Positions 17,818-28,337 are shown, counted from the stretch's first letter. The stretch: 64,000 nucleotides of DNA from RGIG9379 sp031553005 (GCA_031553005.1 JAVBMA010000006.1:1-64000); one strand, 5' to 3'. Made by a program: numbers and translations. The notes: generated by a model from the sequence alone, not told the origin.

Positions 17818-19293
17818 ATGGAAGAAAAAAACAAATTGACATCTCAAACCGGAGCTCCGGTAGTAGATAACCAAAACATTCAAACTGCCGGAGAGCATGG
17901 CCCGGCTTTGTTACAAAATGTATGGTATCTGGAAAAAGTCGCCCATTTCAACCGCGAAAGGATTCCTGAAAGAGTAGTTCACGCTAAAGGGAGCGGGGCC
18001 TTTGGAACATTGACTATCACAAAAGACATTACAGCTTATTCTAAAGCTGCCGTTTTTTCCGAAATCGAAAAAAAGACAGAATTATTTATTCGTTTTTCCA
18101 CAGTTGCCGGAGAGCGTGGCGCTGCAGATACCGAACGGGATGTAAGAGGTTTTGCCCTGAAATTCTATACAGAGGATGGAAACTGGGATTTGGTGGGAAA
18201 TAATACTCCTGTCTTTTTTATCCGTGATCCTACGAAATTTCCCGACTTTATTCATACGCAAAAAAGGGATCCTAAAAATAATATGCGGAATAACACTGCT
18301 GCATGGGACTTCTGGAGCCTTTCGCCTGAAACGCTACATCAGGTAATGATTTTGATGAGTGATCGTGGAATTCCTCAGAATTACCGTCAGATGCATGGAT
18401 TCAGCAGTCACACTTACAGCTTTATCAATGCTAAGAATGAACGCTTCTGGGTGAAATTTCACTTCCGTACACAACAGGGAATTGCCAATTTTACGAACAG
18501 GGAGGCTGAAGAAATTGTAGGAAAAGACCGGGAATATGCACAAAGAGATCTATTCGACCATATCTCAAAAGGATATTACCCGAAATGGACTATGTACATA
18601 CAGGTTATGCCCGAGGCTGAGGCAAAAACTTATAAACACAATCCCTTTGACCTGACCAAAGTATGGAACCACAAAGATTATCCGCTTATTGAAGTGGGCG
18701 TTATAGAGCTAAACAGAAATCCCGATAACTATTTTCAGGATGTGGAGCAAGCCGCTTTTAATCCGGCAAATGTTGTGCCCGGAATCGGGTTTTCTCCGGA
18801 TAAAATGTTGCAAGGGAGATTATTTGCCTACGGAGATGCCAACCGTTACCGCTTAGGGGTTAATTTCGAACAGATACCGGTCAATGCATCAAAATGTCCG
18901 GTACATAATTACCACAGGGACGGAATTATGCGCATCAGCGGTAATGACGGAGGCGCTGTCAATTATGAACCGAATAGTTTCGGAGGTCCTACCGAAAGCA
19001 AGGAGATGAAGGAACCTCCTTTAGCAATTGAAGGAAATGCAGATTATTATGACCATAGGGTAGATAATGATTATTATTCACAACCGGGTGATCTTTACAG
19101 GCTACTCTCGAAGGAAGAACAGATGCGTCTGCACGGCAATGTTGCCGAACATATGGCTGAAGCTCCTGAAGAGATAAAGATACGTGCTATCGCCCGCTTT
19201 TATAAAGCCGATCAGGATTGTGGAAAAGGAATAGCAGAAAAGGCTGGGATTGATATTCGGAAAATAATCGACCAGGCAAATTTAATGAGTTGA
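17818..19293 (+). CDS. katA: Haem catalase (clade 3, small subunit)
   Basis: The enzyme dismutates hydrogen peroxide in the cytoplasm. The 491-residue product has the small-subunit catalase length. It shows the distal His55 in RVVHAKGSGAFG, the distal Asn in GNNTPVFFIRDP near residue 128 and the proximal haem Tyr in RLFAYGDANRYRLG near residue 338. The NADPH-binding region is expected around VNASKCPVHNYHRDG. The ATG at 17818 is well placed. With the flavodiiron protein it forms part of the organism's oxygen defence. A TTGAAAATTGAAAGG repeat overlaps the stop codon. Confidence 0.97.
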   Translation: MEEKNKLTSQTGAPVVDNQNIQTAGEHGPALLQNVWYLEKVAHFNRERIPERVVHAKGSGAFGTLTITKDITAYSKAAVFSEIEKKTELFIRFSTVAGERGAADTERDVRGFALKFYTEDGNWDLVGNNTPVFFIRDPTKFPDFIHTQKRDPKNNMRNNTAAWDFWSLSPETLHQVMILMSDRGIPQNYRQMHGFSSHTYSFINAKNERFWVKFHFRTQQGIANFTNREAEEIVGKDREYAQRDLFDHISKGYYPKWTMYIQVMPEAEAKTYKHNPFDLTKVWNHKDYPLIEVGVIELNRNPDNYFQDVEQAAFNPANVVPGIGFSPDKMLQGRLFAYGDANRYRLGVNFEQIPVNASKCPVHNYHRDGIMRISGNDGGAVNYEPNSFGGPTESKEMKEPPLAIEGNADYYDHRVDNDYYSQPGDLYRLLSKEEQMRLHGNVAEHMAEAPEEIKIRAIARFYKADQDCGKGIAEKAGIDIRKIIDQANLMS

Positions 19294-19322
19294 AAATTGA
19301 AAGGTGAAAATTGAAAGTTAAA
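19290..19322 (+). repeat. TTGAAAGG-type intergenic repeat, copy 4
   Basis: The repeat GTTGAAAATTGAAAGGTGAA starts inside the catalase stop region, so the repeat contributes the TGA stop codon. Confidence 0.6.
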
Positions 19323-19643
19323 AGAGTTCGGTTTGAGTTATGTGTTTAGACTATAATAAGGTAAGAGTGTTTGTTGCAGAGGATGTTATTTGAGCGAATG
19401 CCAATATTTACTTATTTATTCCGTCCTCGTAGAGGATGAATATGAATGACCCCATGCAGGTCGAAGGTGCAACTTGGGGTAAGTTTAACTGCTTAGGTGA
19501 GTAAAAATGCCAAAGAAAAAATCTTTGTGTCCTTAACTTTCTAAGTGGTTAATCTTTTTTATTACTTTTGTTAGCTCAAGAAAATAGAAAATTCGCGCAA
19601 TTTTTTACAAAAAAATCAGTTTTATAAAAAAACAAAGATAAAA
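19323..19643. other. Intergenic region upstream of porW/sprE
   Basis: No gene is seen. It contains the hairpin-like pair ACCCCA/TGGGGT (around 19450–19482), short units resembling other intergenic debris in the window, and TACTTTTG at 19563–19570, a candidate −7 box without a well-spaced −33 box. Confidence 0.45.
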
Positions 19644-22600
19644 TTGAAAGCCAGATATATTATATATTCTCTTCCTGTATTATGCCTGCTATTGTTTGCA
19701 GGAGGATGTACTACTAAAAAGAATACAGCATTCAGACGTAACTATCATGCATTGACTACTACATTCAATGTCCATTTCAATGCAAATGAAGCCTTCAAGA
19801 AAGGATATAAAAATATTGAGGAGAGTTATAAACCCGACTATTCTCATATTATTAATATGTATGCCGTTAGCGATAAATCTACGGCTGGTGCTGGTAAAGG
19901 GGATATGTCCCGCACTATAGAAAAGTGCGAAAAAGCCATTAAAGAACACTCGATCCGGCAAAAACCGAAAAAAAATCCAAATAAAACCCGCGATCCGAAA
20001 TATATGTCATTCTATAATCAGGAAGAATTTAATCCGAAAATGGATGATGTATGGATGTTGATGGGAAAAGCCAAATTTTATTCCAATGATTATCTGGCAG
20101 CCTCTGCCACTTTTACCTATGTTATTAACCATTTTTCGGAAGATAAACTCTTAGTAGCGGAAGCAAACATATGGAAAGCCCGATGCTTCAAAGAGATGGA
20201 TTGGACTTATGAGTCGGAAGACTTGCTGAAAAAAATGTCGGATGACCAATTTACCGATAAGTTGAATCGCCTTTATGCCGGAACGTATGCCGATTTATTG
20301 ATAAAGGAAGGAGAGTTGAAAGAGGCGCTCCCTTATCTTGAAACAGCAATTTTGTTAGAAAAAAATAAAAAAACGCGGACCCGGTTTATTTTTATTGCCG
20401 GACAAATATACCAACAACAAGGAGAGAAAGAAAAAGCATACGATATGTATGAAAAAGTACTTTCGGCTCATCCTGAATATCAAATGGCATTTAATGCAAG
20501 CATTCGGCAAACCGAGGTTTATACCGGAAGTTCGAATAAAGATGTGATCAAGTCGTTGGCCAAAATGGCGAAAAGTTCCAAAAACAAAGATTACCTGGAT
20601 CAGATTTATTATGCTATGGGTAATATCTACTTGGCGAGAAAAGACACGGCAAAGGCGATAGAAAATTATATCCTCTCCACGGAAAAGAGTACACGCGACG
20701 GCTTGGAGAAAGCACAATCTTATATTGCTCTCGGAGATTTGTACTATGAACAGGCGAAGTACATGAAGGCGCAGCCCGCCTATTCGGAAGCATCTTCTAT
20801 TATTGGAATAGAACACCCCGAATATTTGAGGGTTTCCAACCTGTCGTTGATATTGGATGAATTAGCAGCCAACGATCAAACCGTTATTTTGCAGGATAGT
20901 TTGCAACGCCTTGCCTCTTTACCTAAAGAAGAAAGACTGGCAGTGATAAATAGTGTGATCCAACAGATTATAAAAGAGGAGATAGAAGAACAAAAAAGGA
21001 TAGAAAGAGAGCGGATAGAAAATGAACGGCTTGATCATGAAATTGATAATATGGCGATCATGGACCAACGTGCCTTAGGAACTGCTCAAAAGGTAAATTG
21101 GTACTTCGATAACAAAAATACTGTTGAAAAAGGAAAAATGGAGTTCCAGAGGAAATACGGAAAAAGAAGGCTGGAAGATAACTGGAACAGAAAAAATAAA
21201 GCAATTGTAAGCTTTTCAGAAGAAAACTTAGCCGATATAGAGGACGAACTTAGCGATTTGAGTCCGGCAGAAGCCGATTCGATCAGGGAAGTTAAAAAAG
21301 TAACAGATGCTGAAAATAATCCTAAACATCCGGAATTTTACTTGAGGCAAATTCCATTTACTGATGAACAGGTGGTTATTTCCAATCAGCAGATTGCTGA
21401 TGCCCTGTTTAATATGGGAATCATTTATAACGAAAAATTGTCCGATTATCCGAAATCAATAGAGACATTCGAAGAATTTGCAAGGCGGTTTCCAAATGAT
21501 CCACGGGTTGCTGATGCCTATTTTTATTGTTATAGGATTCAGTCTAAACTCGACAATGAAGATCAAGCTTCGATATATCGTAACAGGTTGATTTCCGAAT
21601 ATCCAGAAAGTAAATATGCGAAGATACTTTCTCAACCGGATTTCCGCAGGAAGCTTGAGCAAATGCATGTCGAACAAGACTCACTATATGAGCAGACCTA
21701 TAAAGAGTTCCTTGCCGGAAACTTCGAAACGGTAAAGAAAAATACGGTCTACATGGAAGAAAGCTATCCTGTATCGCCATTAATCCCTAAATTTCTGTTA
21801 CTAAATTCACTTAGCATTGGGAAGACCGGAAATACGGAAGCATTCACCGTAGCCCTGAATAGCTTGATAGAACGTTATCCGAACAGTGATGTCGTATCTA
21901 TGGCGAAAGATATCCTGGCGTTGATGAGTCAGGGACAGACTCCGGAAGCAGGAACAACCGGAGGTTTAATGGCTTTACGCGGACAGGGTGAAAGTGAGGA
22001 GGTGTCAAAAGTGGATACAAAAGATCTGGAATTTAAAGTAAATGATAATGTACCTCACTTATTCATATTACTCACCGATCCGGAAAAAGTAGATGAGAAC
22101 AGGCTTTTATATGAGATTGCGACTTATAACTTTACCAAATTCCTAGTAAAAGACTTTGATATAAAAGTAAAAGGCGGGCAGGTAATTGTTTCGGGACTTG
22201 ATAATCTGGAGGAAGCGCTCTGGTATATTAATGGGGTATTTGATGATAAAGGAATCCAGAAACTACTATACGGAACCGATTATAAATACATTATTATCTC
22301 CGAAGAAAATTACGATTTGTTGCTCAAAGGCTTAACAATTGAAGCTTACCAAACGTTCTATAAGGACAATATTGCCAACAGAAAGAAGACAAGAGCCGGA
22401 GCAAAAGTAGAATTGATCGGAGAAGAAAAAGTAATGGAAGATATCACTTCCGCACAGAAAGGACTTTCCGACATTAAAGAAGGAGACAACCTGAACAATG
22501 CGCAACAAGTTGTAAAACCACAAAATACGGATGCCGGAAGCGAGGTTGCCGTTCCGGAAGCTAAAACCACACCGGAAACCCCGGCAGAAAATAAACAAGC

Positions 22601-23036
22601 TCAAAGCCCGGCAAAAACAAGCGAAGCTGCTCCACAACCAGCTAAAGAGTTGAAAAAGTACAAAGGCTTGTATACATACGATAAAGAAGCGCCTCACTAT
22701 TTTGTTATTCTGATTCCAAAAGGAGACGCCGACTTTAATACTGTAAAAACCGCAATTGATAAATATAATTCAACTTCACAAGCATTGTTGAATCTGACTG
22801 TTACACAGGATTCGGGCAAAAACCTTGCACAGATGATCATTGCAGGAGTGATTCCCGGAGCTGATGTTGCCCAGTCATATCTTCTTCAGGTAGTGAAAGA
22901 CGAAGGGATCAAAGAATCCTTGAAAAATATCAATTACAGGAATATTGTAATTTCACAGGATAACCTTAAAACGTTGAAAGAAAGCGGAAACTTTACGGTT
23001 TATATGGAACTGTTTAAACATTTTTATTTGAAATAG
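19644..23036 (+). CDS. Type IX secretion lipoprotein PorW/SprE-like (TPR)
   Basis: PorW/SprE is a TPR lipoprotein needed for type IX secretion in Bacteroidota. Translation starts at TTG 19644, which gives a textbook lipoprotein signal: KARYIIYSL, a hydrophobic core and the lipobox LFAGGC (Cys22). The mature protein (1130 residues in total) begins with the typical KKNTAFRRNYHALTTTFNVH. TPR-like helical repeats fill roughly residues 130–700, followed by two related C-terminal domains (near 810 and 1020) that both open PHxFxxL and are linked by a Pro/Ala/Lys-rich segment. It is longer than characterised homologues. porX follows immediately, which supports the assignment. Confidence 0.85.
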   Translation: MKARYIIYSLPVLCLLLFAGGCTTKKNTAFRRNYHALTTTFNVHFNANEAFKKGYKNIEESYKPDYSHIINMYAVSDKSTAGAGKGDMSRTIEKCEKAIKEHSIRQKPKKNPNKTRDPKYMSFYNQEEFNPKMDDVWMLMGKAKFYSNDYLAASATFTYVINHFSEDKLLVAEANIWKARCFKEMDWTYESEDLLKKMSDDQFTDKLNRLYAGTYADLLIKEGELKEALPYLETAILLEKNKKTRTRFIFIAGQIYQQQGEKEKAYDMYEKVLSAHPEYQMAFNASIRQTEVYTGSSNKDVIKSLAKMAKSSKNKDYLDQIYYAMGNIYLARKDTAKAIENYILSTEKSTRDGLEKAQSYIALGDLYYEQAKYMKAQPAYSEASSIIGIEHPEYLRVSNLSLILDELAANDQTVILQDSLQRLASLPKEERLAVINSVIQQIIKEEIEEQKRIERERIENERLDHEIDNMAIMDQRALGTAQKVNWYFDNKNTVEKGKMEFQRKYGKRRLEDNWNRKNKAIVSFSEENLADIEDELSDLSPAEADSIREVKKVTDAENNPKHPEFYLRQIPFTDEQVVISNQQIADALFNMGIIYNEKLSDYPKSIETFEEFARRFPNDPRVADAYFYCYRIQSKLDNEDQASIYRNRLISEYPESKYAKILSQPDFRRKLEQMHVEQDSLYEQTYKEFLAGNFETVKKNTVYMEESYPVSPLIPKFLLLNSLSIGKTGNTEAFTVALNSLIERYPNSDVVSMAKDILALMSQGQTPEAGTTGGLMALRGQGESEEVSKVDTKDLEFKVNDNVPHLFILLTDPEKVDENRLLYEIATYNFTKFLVKDFDIKVKGGQVIVSGLDNLEEALWYINGVFDDKGIQKLLYGTDYKYIIISEENYDLLLKGLTIEAYQTFYKDNIANRKKTRAGAKVELIGEEKVMEDITSAQKGLSDIKEGDNLNNAQQVVKPQNTDAGSEVAVPEAKTTPETPAENKQAQSPAKTSEAAPQPAKELKKYKGLYTYDKEAPHYFVILIPKGDADFNTVKTAIDKYNSTSQALLNLTVTQDSGKNLAQMIIAGVIPGADVAQSYLLQVVKDEGIKESLKNINYRNIVISQDNLKTLKESGNFTVYMELFKHFYLK

Positions 23037-23077
23037 AAAACCTCACTTTGAGGGAGGATAAGATTAGGAGGATTTTT

Positions 23078-24628
23078 ATGAAAAAAGACAGAATACTTTG
23101 GGCTGACGATGAGATTGATTTATTGAAAGCACACATCCTTTTCTTAGAATCAAAGGGATATGAAGTTGTTTGCGTGAACAACGGGCAGGATGCGGTTGAT
23201 AAATCGCGCGAAGAACATTTCGACATTATCTTTCTGGACGAAAATATGCCGGGCCTGAGTGGTCTTGAATCCCTTGCGAAAATCAAGGAGATTGATAATA
23301 CCGTTCCGGTAGTAATGATAACCAAGAGCGAAGAAGAGAATATTATGAATCAGGCTATCGGGAACAAAATTGCCGATTACCTGATCAAACCCGTTAATCC
23401 CAATCAGATTCTTCTCTCCATAAAAAAGAATATTAATAAGCTCAAAATCATATCCGATACCACAACCGACAGCTACCGTTCCGAATTCGGGCGTATCGGT
23501 ATGCAGATAAACGACTCCCTCACTTATCAGGACTGGAAAGAGGTATATAAAAAACTGGTCTATTGGGAACTGGAACTTGAGAATACCGGAAACCAGATGG
23601 ATGAAGTGCTGAGAATGCAAAAGGAAGAAGCAAACTCAACTTTTGTTAAATTCATCAAAAAGAACTACATGGGATGGTTTGAGGAAAGACATGAACGTCC
23701 TATGATGAGTCCCGATATATTTAAAAAGAAAATTTTCCCATTGCTCGATAATGGCGAGCGCGTGTTTATGGTTGTACTCGATAATTTCCGTTACGATCAA
23801 TGGCGTGTAATTAAGGAGACCCTCCGCGGCGATTTTACATTCGAAGAAGAAGATTTGTATTGTAGTATTCTGCCTACAGCAACCCAATATGCCCGTAATT
23901 CTATTTTTTCGGGATTGATGCCGTTGCAGATACAACAAATGTTTCCCGAACTGTGGGTTGACGACGATGAAGAAGATGGAAAAAACAATCATGAGGAGAA
24001 GTTAATACAGACTCAACTGGATCGGTTTCGCAAGAAATATGCATTTTCTTACCATAAAATAAACGACAATACTGCCGGAGAAAGATTAATTGAGAATCTG
24101 CCTCGTTTTATTGATAACCCATTAAACGTTGTTGTTTTCAATTTTGTAGATATGCTGTCGCATGCCCGTACCGATTCCAAAATGATACGCGAACTCGCTT
24201 CCAGCGAAGCTGCCTACCGTTCGCTTACCCTGTCATGGTTTAAGCACTCTTCTATTATAGAGTTTTTCAAGATACTGGCAACCAAAGATATTAAAGTCGT
24301 TGTTACTACCGATCATGGTACGATTCGTGTAAATAATGCTATCAAAGTTATTGGCGACAGGAACACAACTACCAATCTTCGTTATAAAGTAGGTAAAAAC
24401 CTGAACTTTAATCAAAAAGAAGTTTTCTGGGTTAAACAACCGGAAAAAATCGGGCTTACTTCTCCTAATGTAAGTTCTTCTTATATTTTTGCCGGAAACG
24501 ATGACTTTTTTGCTTATCCAAACAATTATAACTACTATGTTTCTTATTATAAAGGAACTTTTCAGCACGGCGGAATCTCTTTGGAAGAGATGTTGATCCC
24601 ACTCATAACCCTGAAACCCAAGAAGTGA
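23078..24628 (+). CDS. porX: PorX-like response regulator with PglZ phosphatase domain
   Basis: PorX is the response regulator that, with PorY, controls type IX secretion. The ATG at 23078 follows an AGGAGG site (23066–23071) by six bases and gives 516 residues; a TTG at 23048 is rejected. The receiver domain has Asp10/Asp11, the phospho-acceptor Asp54 in IIFLDENMPG and the Lys in YLIKPVNPNQ. A helical linker leads to a PglZ/alkaline-phosphatase-like domain from about residue 220, with VVLDNFRYDQW, a Thr in ILPTATQYARNS, and metal-binding VTTDHGTIRV. There is no DNA-binding helix-turn-helix. It is separated from porW/sprE by only 41 bases, so the two are probably one operon. Confidence 0.9.
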   Translation: MKKDRILWADDEIDLLKAHILFLESKGYEVVCVNNGQDAVDKSREEHFDIIFLDENMPGLSGLESLAKIKEIDNTVPVVMITKSEEENIMNQAIGNKIADYLIKPVNPNQILLSIKKNINKLKIISDTTTDSYRSEFGRIGMQINDSLTYQDWKEVYKKLVYWELELENTGNQMDEVLRMQKEEANSTFVKFIKKNYMGWFEERHERPMMSPDIFKKKIFPLLDNGERVFMVVLDNFRYDQWRVIKETLRGDFTFEEEDLYCSILPTATQYARNSIFSGLMPLQIQQMFPELWVDDDEEDGKNNHEEKLIQTQLDRFRKKYAFSYHKINDNTAGERLIENLPRFIDNPLNVVVFNFVDMLSHARTDSKMIRELASSEAAYRSLTLSWFKHSSIIEFFKILATKDIKVVVTTDHGTIRVNNAIKVIGDRNTTTNLRYKVGKNLNFNQKEVFWVKQPEKIGLTSPNVSSSYIFAGNDDFFAYPNNYNYYVSYYKGTFQHGGISLEEMLIPLITLKPKK

Positions 24629-24683
24629 TAAGTAGTAATCGGACTCTTTAAAAGTTATTAATTATCGAATATTGGCATTTGTG

Positions 24684-24728
24684 TTGTGTCCTTTGTGGTT
24701 TGTCCCGTTTTTACCACAAAGGACACAA
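24684..24728. terminator. 16-bp stem hairpin in the porX–tetR gap
   Basis: TTGTGTCCTTTGTGGT (24684–24699) pairs exactly with ACCACAAAGGACACAA (24713–24728). It lies 55 bases after porX and may end its transcript. The rest of the gap to 25118 is A/T-rich with no gene seen; the CACAAAGG core recurs in the element at 8767. Confidence 0.6.
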
Positions 24729-25118
24729 TTTGTTTTTACCCGAAAAGTGCTGTTTTATCTTTATCTAAAAGAGATTAAAAAATATTTTCATTAATCATAA
24801 AATATTTCTTCTGTTAGTTTGTCTTAAATAATTAGAAATGGATTCTCAACTATTGGAATGAGTTAAGTATATTTTACTAAAAAAGAAATAAGAATATACA
24901 AAAGAATCATTGATAATGAATTGATTTTTAAATATTTGCGTTTTGGTTTTATTGTGTGAAAATCCACACATGATAAATCCATGTTAAAAAACATAAAAAC
25001 ACAGAAAACTGTTTTAGTTTCGAAAGTTTTATGTATACCTTCGCACCGTTTCTTATGCGAAATTTTTTTCTTTTTGTCATGGTTAAAATCGGGATAAAAA
25101 GACTGATACATAGCAACA

Positions 25119-25733
25119 ATGGATTTAGAAATTAAAAATCGGATTATAGAAAGGGCGGTATCACTTTTTTCCGAAAGCGGAATCAAGGGTATTACTATGG
25201 ACGATTTAGCCCGGTATATGGGAATGTCCAAACGTACGATATATGAATATTTCAAAGACAAAGAGGACTTAGTCAACGAATGTGTCACTTACATGGAGCG
25301 TTCGCAGGATCAGAAGACAAAAAAGATATTTGAAGAGTCGGAAAATATGTTTGAGGCTTTAATGAAGATGTATCAGGAAAGCCTTGTTAAGATGCAGAAA
25401 ATAAATAAAAAGTTTATCGATGACATCCAGAAATATTTTCCTGAAATAAAACGATGCCACGACCGGAAAAAAGAAGAGGGTCTTAAAAAAAGCATCCAGT
25501 TCTTCCAAAAGGGGATAAATGAAGGATTGATCAGAAATGAATTAAATCCGGAAATCCTCAGCGTATTGATTTCGGGAGAGATGGAATTACTATTTAACGG
25601 AAAAATTTTTCTCGCTACCAAATTTTCATTTTTTGATATATACAAAACATTATTCATTACTTTTTTAAGAGGGATCGCAACAGCTAGAGGGTTAGCTATT
25701 ATAGACGGATTCTTACAGAAAGACGCGAATTAA
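25119..25733 (+). CDS. TetR/AcrR-family regulator
   Basis: The 204-residue product has a classic TetR N-terminal domain: RAVSLFSESGIKGITMDDLARYMGMSKRTIYEYFKDKEDL with the helix-turn-helix at about residues 27–46. The C-terminal helical ligand-binding domain contains IPFWKN-free, mostly charged helices and is not closely diagnostic. It is the first gene of a TetR–TolC–adaptor–RND set, 97 bases before the TolC gene, so it is likely the local repressor of the pump. The inducer is unknown. Confidence 0.92.
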   Translation: MDLEIKNRIIERAVSLFSESGIKGITMDDLARYMGMSKRTIYEYFKDKEDLVNECVTYMERSQDQKTKKIFEESENMFEALMKMYQESLVKMQKINKKFIDDIQKYFPEIKRCHDRKKEEGLKKSIQFFQKGINEGLIRNELNPEILSVLISGEMELLFNGKIFLATKFSFFDIYKTLFITFLRGIATARGLAIIDGFLQKDAN

Positions 25734-25830
25734 TAAAACAGGAAAACGAATACGCAGCATAACCTACGGAGAACTAAACGTTAATCAACAGTTTCATAAA
25801 AATTACAAAGAAGAAAATAAACAATTATAC

Positions 25831-27198
25831 ATGATGAAAACGAAGAATTTATTTAGAGGAGTATTAATTGCAACATTATGTGTCTTGGCACATATAAATG
25901 TATACGGACAGCAGGATTCTCTTTCACAATCAGAACAACAATCATTAAATCTGGACTTAACGCAAGCAATTACAATTGCGATAAGTACCAATCCGACAAT
26001 CAAAGTCGCAGATATGGAAATTGAAAAAGCCAATTATGCAAAAAAAGAGGTAATCGGAGGATTATTTCCTAATATAGGATCATCGGCATCTTATACAAGG
26101 ATGATTGAAAAACAAACCATGAATTTTAACGGAGCAACTATGAAAATGGGATCGGAAAATTCATGGAGTGCTGGTTTTAGTGCAGGTATGCCACTAATAA
26201 ACGTTCCACTTTGGCAATCTATCAAATTAACCGCAGAAGCTGTTAACGAAAAACTAGAGACAGCCCGTGCCTCGAAAATAGATATGGTAGCATCGGTAAC
26301 AGACGCTTACTATGGCATTTTAAATGCACAAGATTCATATAATGTCCTGCTGAACAGTTATAATACCGCTAATGAAAATCTGAGAATAACTAAAAAGCGA
26401 TACGAACAAGGTTTAGCTTCCGAATATGATATGATACAGGCGGAAGTTCAGGTAAAAAACCTGCAACCGACACTGCTTGCTACTCAAAACGGGATAGAGC
26501 TGGCTAAACTACAGTTAAAGGTGCTGATGGGTGTTCCTGCGGAGTATCAGATAACGGTATTGGGTACACTGGCTGATTACGAAAATAGTATGTTTGAAAT
26601 TGTTTCGATCAGTGATGTAGATACGACTTTAGCCGATAACTCAACCATACGCCAGTTGGAAGTGGCAACCAAACTCCTTGAAAGACAATTGAAACTTCAA
26701 AAAGCCCAGTGGTATCCGACATTGTCTCTTTCTGCGGTTTATCAATGGACTTCACTGAACGATGATTTTGATTTTTCACAATATCAGGTATATCCGTACA
26801 GTACAGCCGGAGTTACCTTATCTTTCCCTATTTTTCAGGGCGGAGCCCGCTACTACAAACAAAAGCAAGCCAAAATTGCTTATGATGAAATGTCGTATAC
26901 TATGCAAAATGCCCGCCAGCAATTGGGTACACAATTGCAGGCAAGCATAGACCAGATACGCCTTTCGGTAGAACAGATCGGATCAACAAAAGAAGCTATG
27001 ACATTGGCCGAAAAAGGAATGTTAATCTCTCAAAAACGATATGAAATCGGAGCTGGCTCTTCATTGGAGTTAATTTCTTCCGAAAATGCCTTGACTCAGG
27101 CACGGCTTAATTATTATCAGTCTATTTACAACTATATAGTGGCTAAAAACGCCTTGGATAAGGTGTTGGGAAATGCTTATAATGCATATATTAATTAG
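25831..27198 (+). CDS. TolC-family outer-membrane efflux protein
   Basis: This is the outer-membrane channel of a tripartite efflux pump. The 455-residue product has a signal peptide (cleavage after AHINVYGQ) and two OEP repeats: LNLDLTQAITIAISTNPTIKVADMEIEKA in the first half and the matching SVEQIGSTKEAMTLAEKGMLISQKRYEIGAGSSLELI in the second. Long coiled-coil helices separate the short barrel strands. Two start codons (ATGATG) lie side by side; the first is given. The adaptor and RND genes follow on the same strand, one operon in all likelihood. Confidence 0.93.
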   Translation: MMKTKNLFRGVLIATLCVLAHINVYGQQDSLSQSEQQSLNLDLTQAITIAISTNPTIKVADMEIEKANYAKKEVIGGLFPNIGSSASYTRMIEKQTMNFNGATMKMGSENSWSAGFSAGMPLINVPLWQSIKLTAEAVNEKLETARASKIDMVASVTDAYYGILNAQDSYNVLLNSYNTANENLRITKKRYEQGLASEYDMIQAEVQVKNLQPTLLATQNGIELAKLQLKVLMGVPAEYQITVLGTLADYENSMFEIVSISDVDTTLADNSTIRQLEVATKLLERQLKLQKAQWYPTLSLSAVYQWTSLNDDFDFSQYQVYPYSTAGVTLSFPIFQGGARYYKQKQAKIAYDEMSYTMQNARQQLGTQLQASIDQIRLSVEQIGSTKEAMTLAEKGMLISQKRYEIGAGSSLELISSENALTQARLNYYQSIYNYIVAKNALDKVLGNAYNAYIN

Positions 27199-27232
27199 TT
27201 GAAAATTGAAAGGTAATAGTTGAAAGTTGAGA
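27196..27232 (+). repeat. TTGAAAGG-type intergenic repeat, copy 5
   Basis: TTGAAAATTGAAAGG followed by AGTTGAAAGTTGAG begins directly after the TAG stop of the TolC gene. Confidence 0.6.
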
Positions 27233-27304
27233 ATAATTGGGGGTAACGGAGGATTTGAACTCTTGGTTTAAAGAAAAAGAAAATAATAAATTACACAAGT
27301 AAAT

Positions 27305-28327
27305 ATGAAAATGATTAAGCAATTAGCAGTAATGATGTTGGCATCATTGGTTTTGTTTTCTTCATGCGGAAGCTCGGAAGAGAAAAAAACAGTAAATGTC
27401 CAGGAAGAAAAAGTTTTGGTAAAAATAGACACTGTAAAATTACAACCGGTAGAACAGTTGTATGACTTTACGGCTACAGTAGAACCGGAAGTGAAAAACA
27501 ATATTGCATCCTCTACACCGGGACGTATTATGGAAATATTGACAGAAGTAGGTAAATATGTTCAAAAAGGTCAGCTACTCGTTAAAATGGATCCTACTAA
27601 CCTGTTGCAAACCCAAACTCAGCTTGCCAATTTGGAAGTTGACTACAATCGTGCATTGGAATTGCATAATGCAGGAGGTGCTTCAAAACAAACGGTTGAC
27701 CAGTTGAAAGTACAACTTGATAATGCGCGTACCGTTTACAAAAATTTATCCGAAAATGTCAATTTGACAAGCCCTATTTCCGGTATTGTAACAGCTCGTA
27801 ACTATGATAACGGAGATTTGTATTCGGGAGCTATGCCGATTTTGACAGTAATGCAGATCAGGCCGGTAAAAATTAAAATCAATGTTTCTGAAGCATATTT
27901 CTCTCAAATCAAAGTAGGTATGAGTGTTGATGTTCAATCAGATGTGTATGAAGGAGAAAAATTTACCGGAAAAGTGAGCCTTATTTACCCGACCGTTGAT
28001 CAGGGAACACGTACTTTCCCGGTAGAAATAACTATCCCGAACAACAACGAAAAAATTCGCCCGGGAATGTTTGCCCGTGTCGTAATGAACTTCGGTACAC
28101 AAAATCACATAGTTGTTCCTGACTTGGCAATTGTAAAAAGAGCCGGTTCCGGCGACCGTTTTGTCTATGTATATAAAGACGGAAAAGTTTCTTATAATCA
28201 AGTGCAGTTAGGACGACGCTTGGGCGACCGCTACGAGCTGCTCTCGGGTGTGGAAAACAATTCAATAGTAGTTATTTCCGGACAATCCCGACTAAGTAAC
28301 GGAATGGAAGTTGCTATTGAAAAATAA
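27305..28327 (+). CDS. RND efflux periplasmic adaptor (membrane fusion protein)
   Basis: The adaptor connects the inner-membrane RND pump to TolC across the periplasm. The 340-residue product is a predicted lipoprotein (LASLVLFSSC, Cys22). It then shows the half-lipoyl motif VEPEVKNNIASSTPGRIMEI, a short coiled-coil hairpin with LATTQL-like heptads, the second lipoyl half NLTSPISGIVTARNYDNGDLY, and a beta-barrel with KVSLIYPTVDQGTRTFPVEI. It is the middle gene of the efflux operon. Length is normal for the AcrA/MexA-like family. Confidence 0.93.
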   Translation: MKMIKQLAVMMLASLVLFSSCGSSEEKKTVNVQEEKVLVKIDTVKLQPVEQLYDFTATVEPEVKNNIASSTPGRIMEILTEVGKYVQKGQLLVKMDPTNLLQTQTQLANLEVDYNRALELHNAGGASKQTVDQLKVQLDNARTVYKNLSENVNLTSPISGIVTARNYDNGDLYSGAMPILTVMQIRPVKIKINVSEAYFSQIKVGMSVDVQSDVYEGEKFTGKVSLIYPTVDQGTRTFPVEITIPNNNEKIRPGMFARVVMNFGTQNHIVVPDLAIVKRAGSGDRFVYVYKDGKVSYNQVQLGRRLGDRYELLSGVENNSIVVISGQSRLSNGMEVAIEK

Positions 28328-28337
28328 TTCAGACAAG

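Noticed and set aside
27238..27275. tRNA-like 3' end (minus strand GAGTTCAAATCC…CCCCCA)
   Set aside because: No D or anticodon arm can be drawn upstream and the T stem has mismatches.
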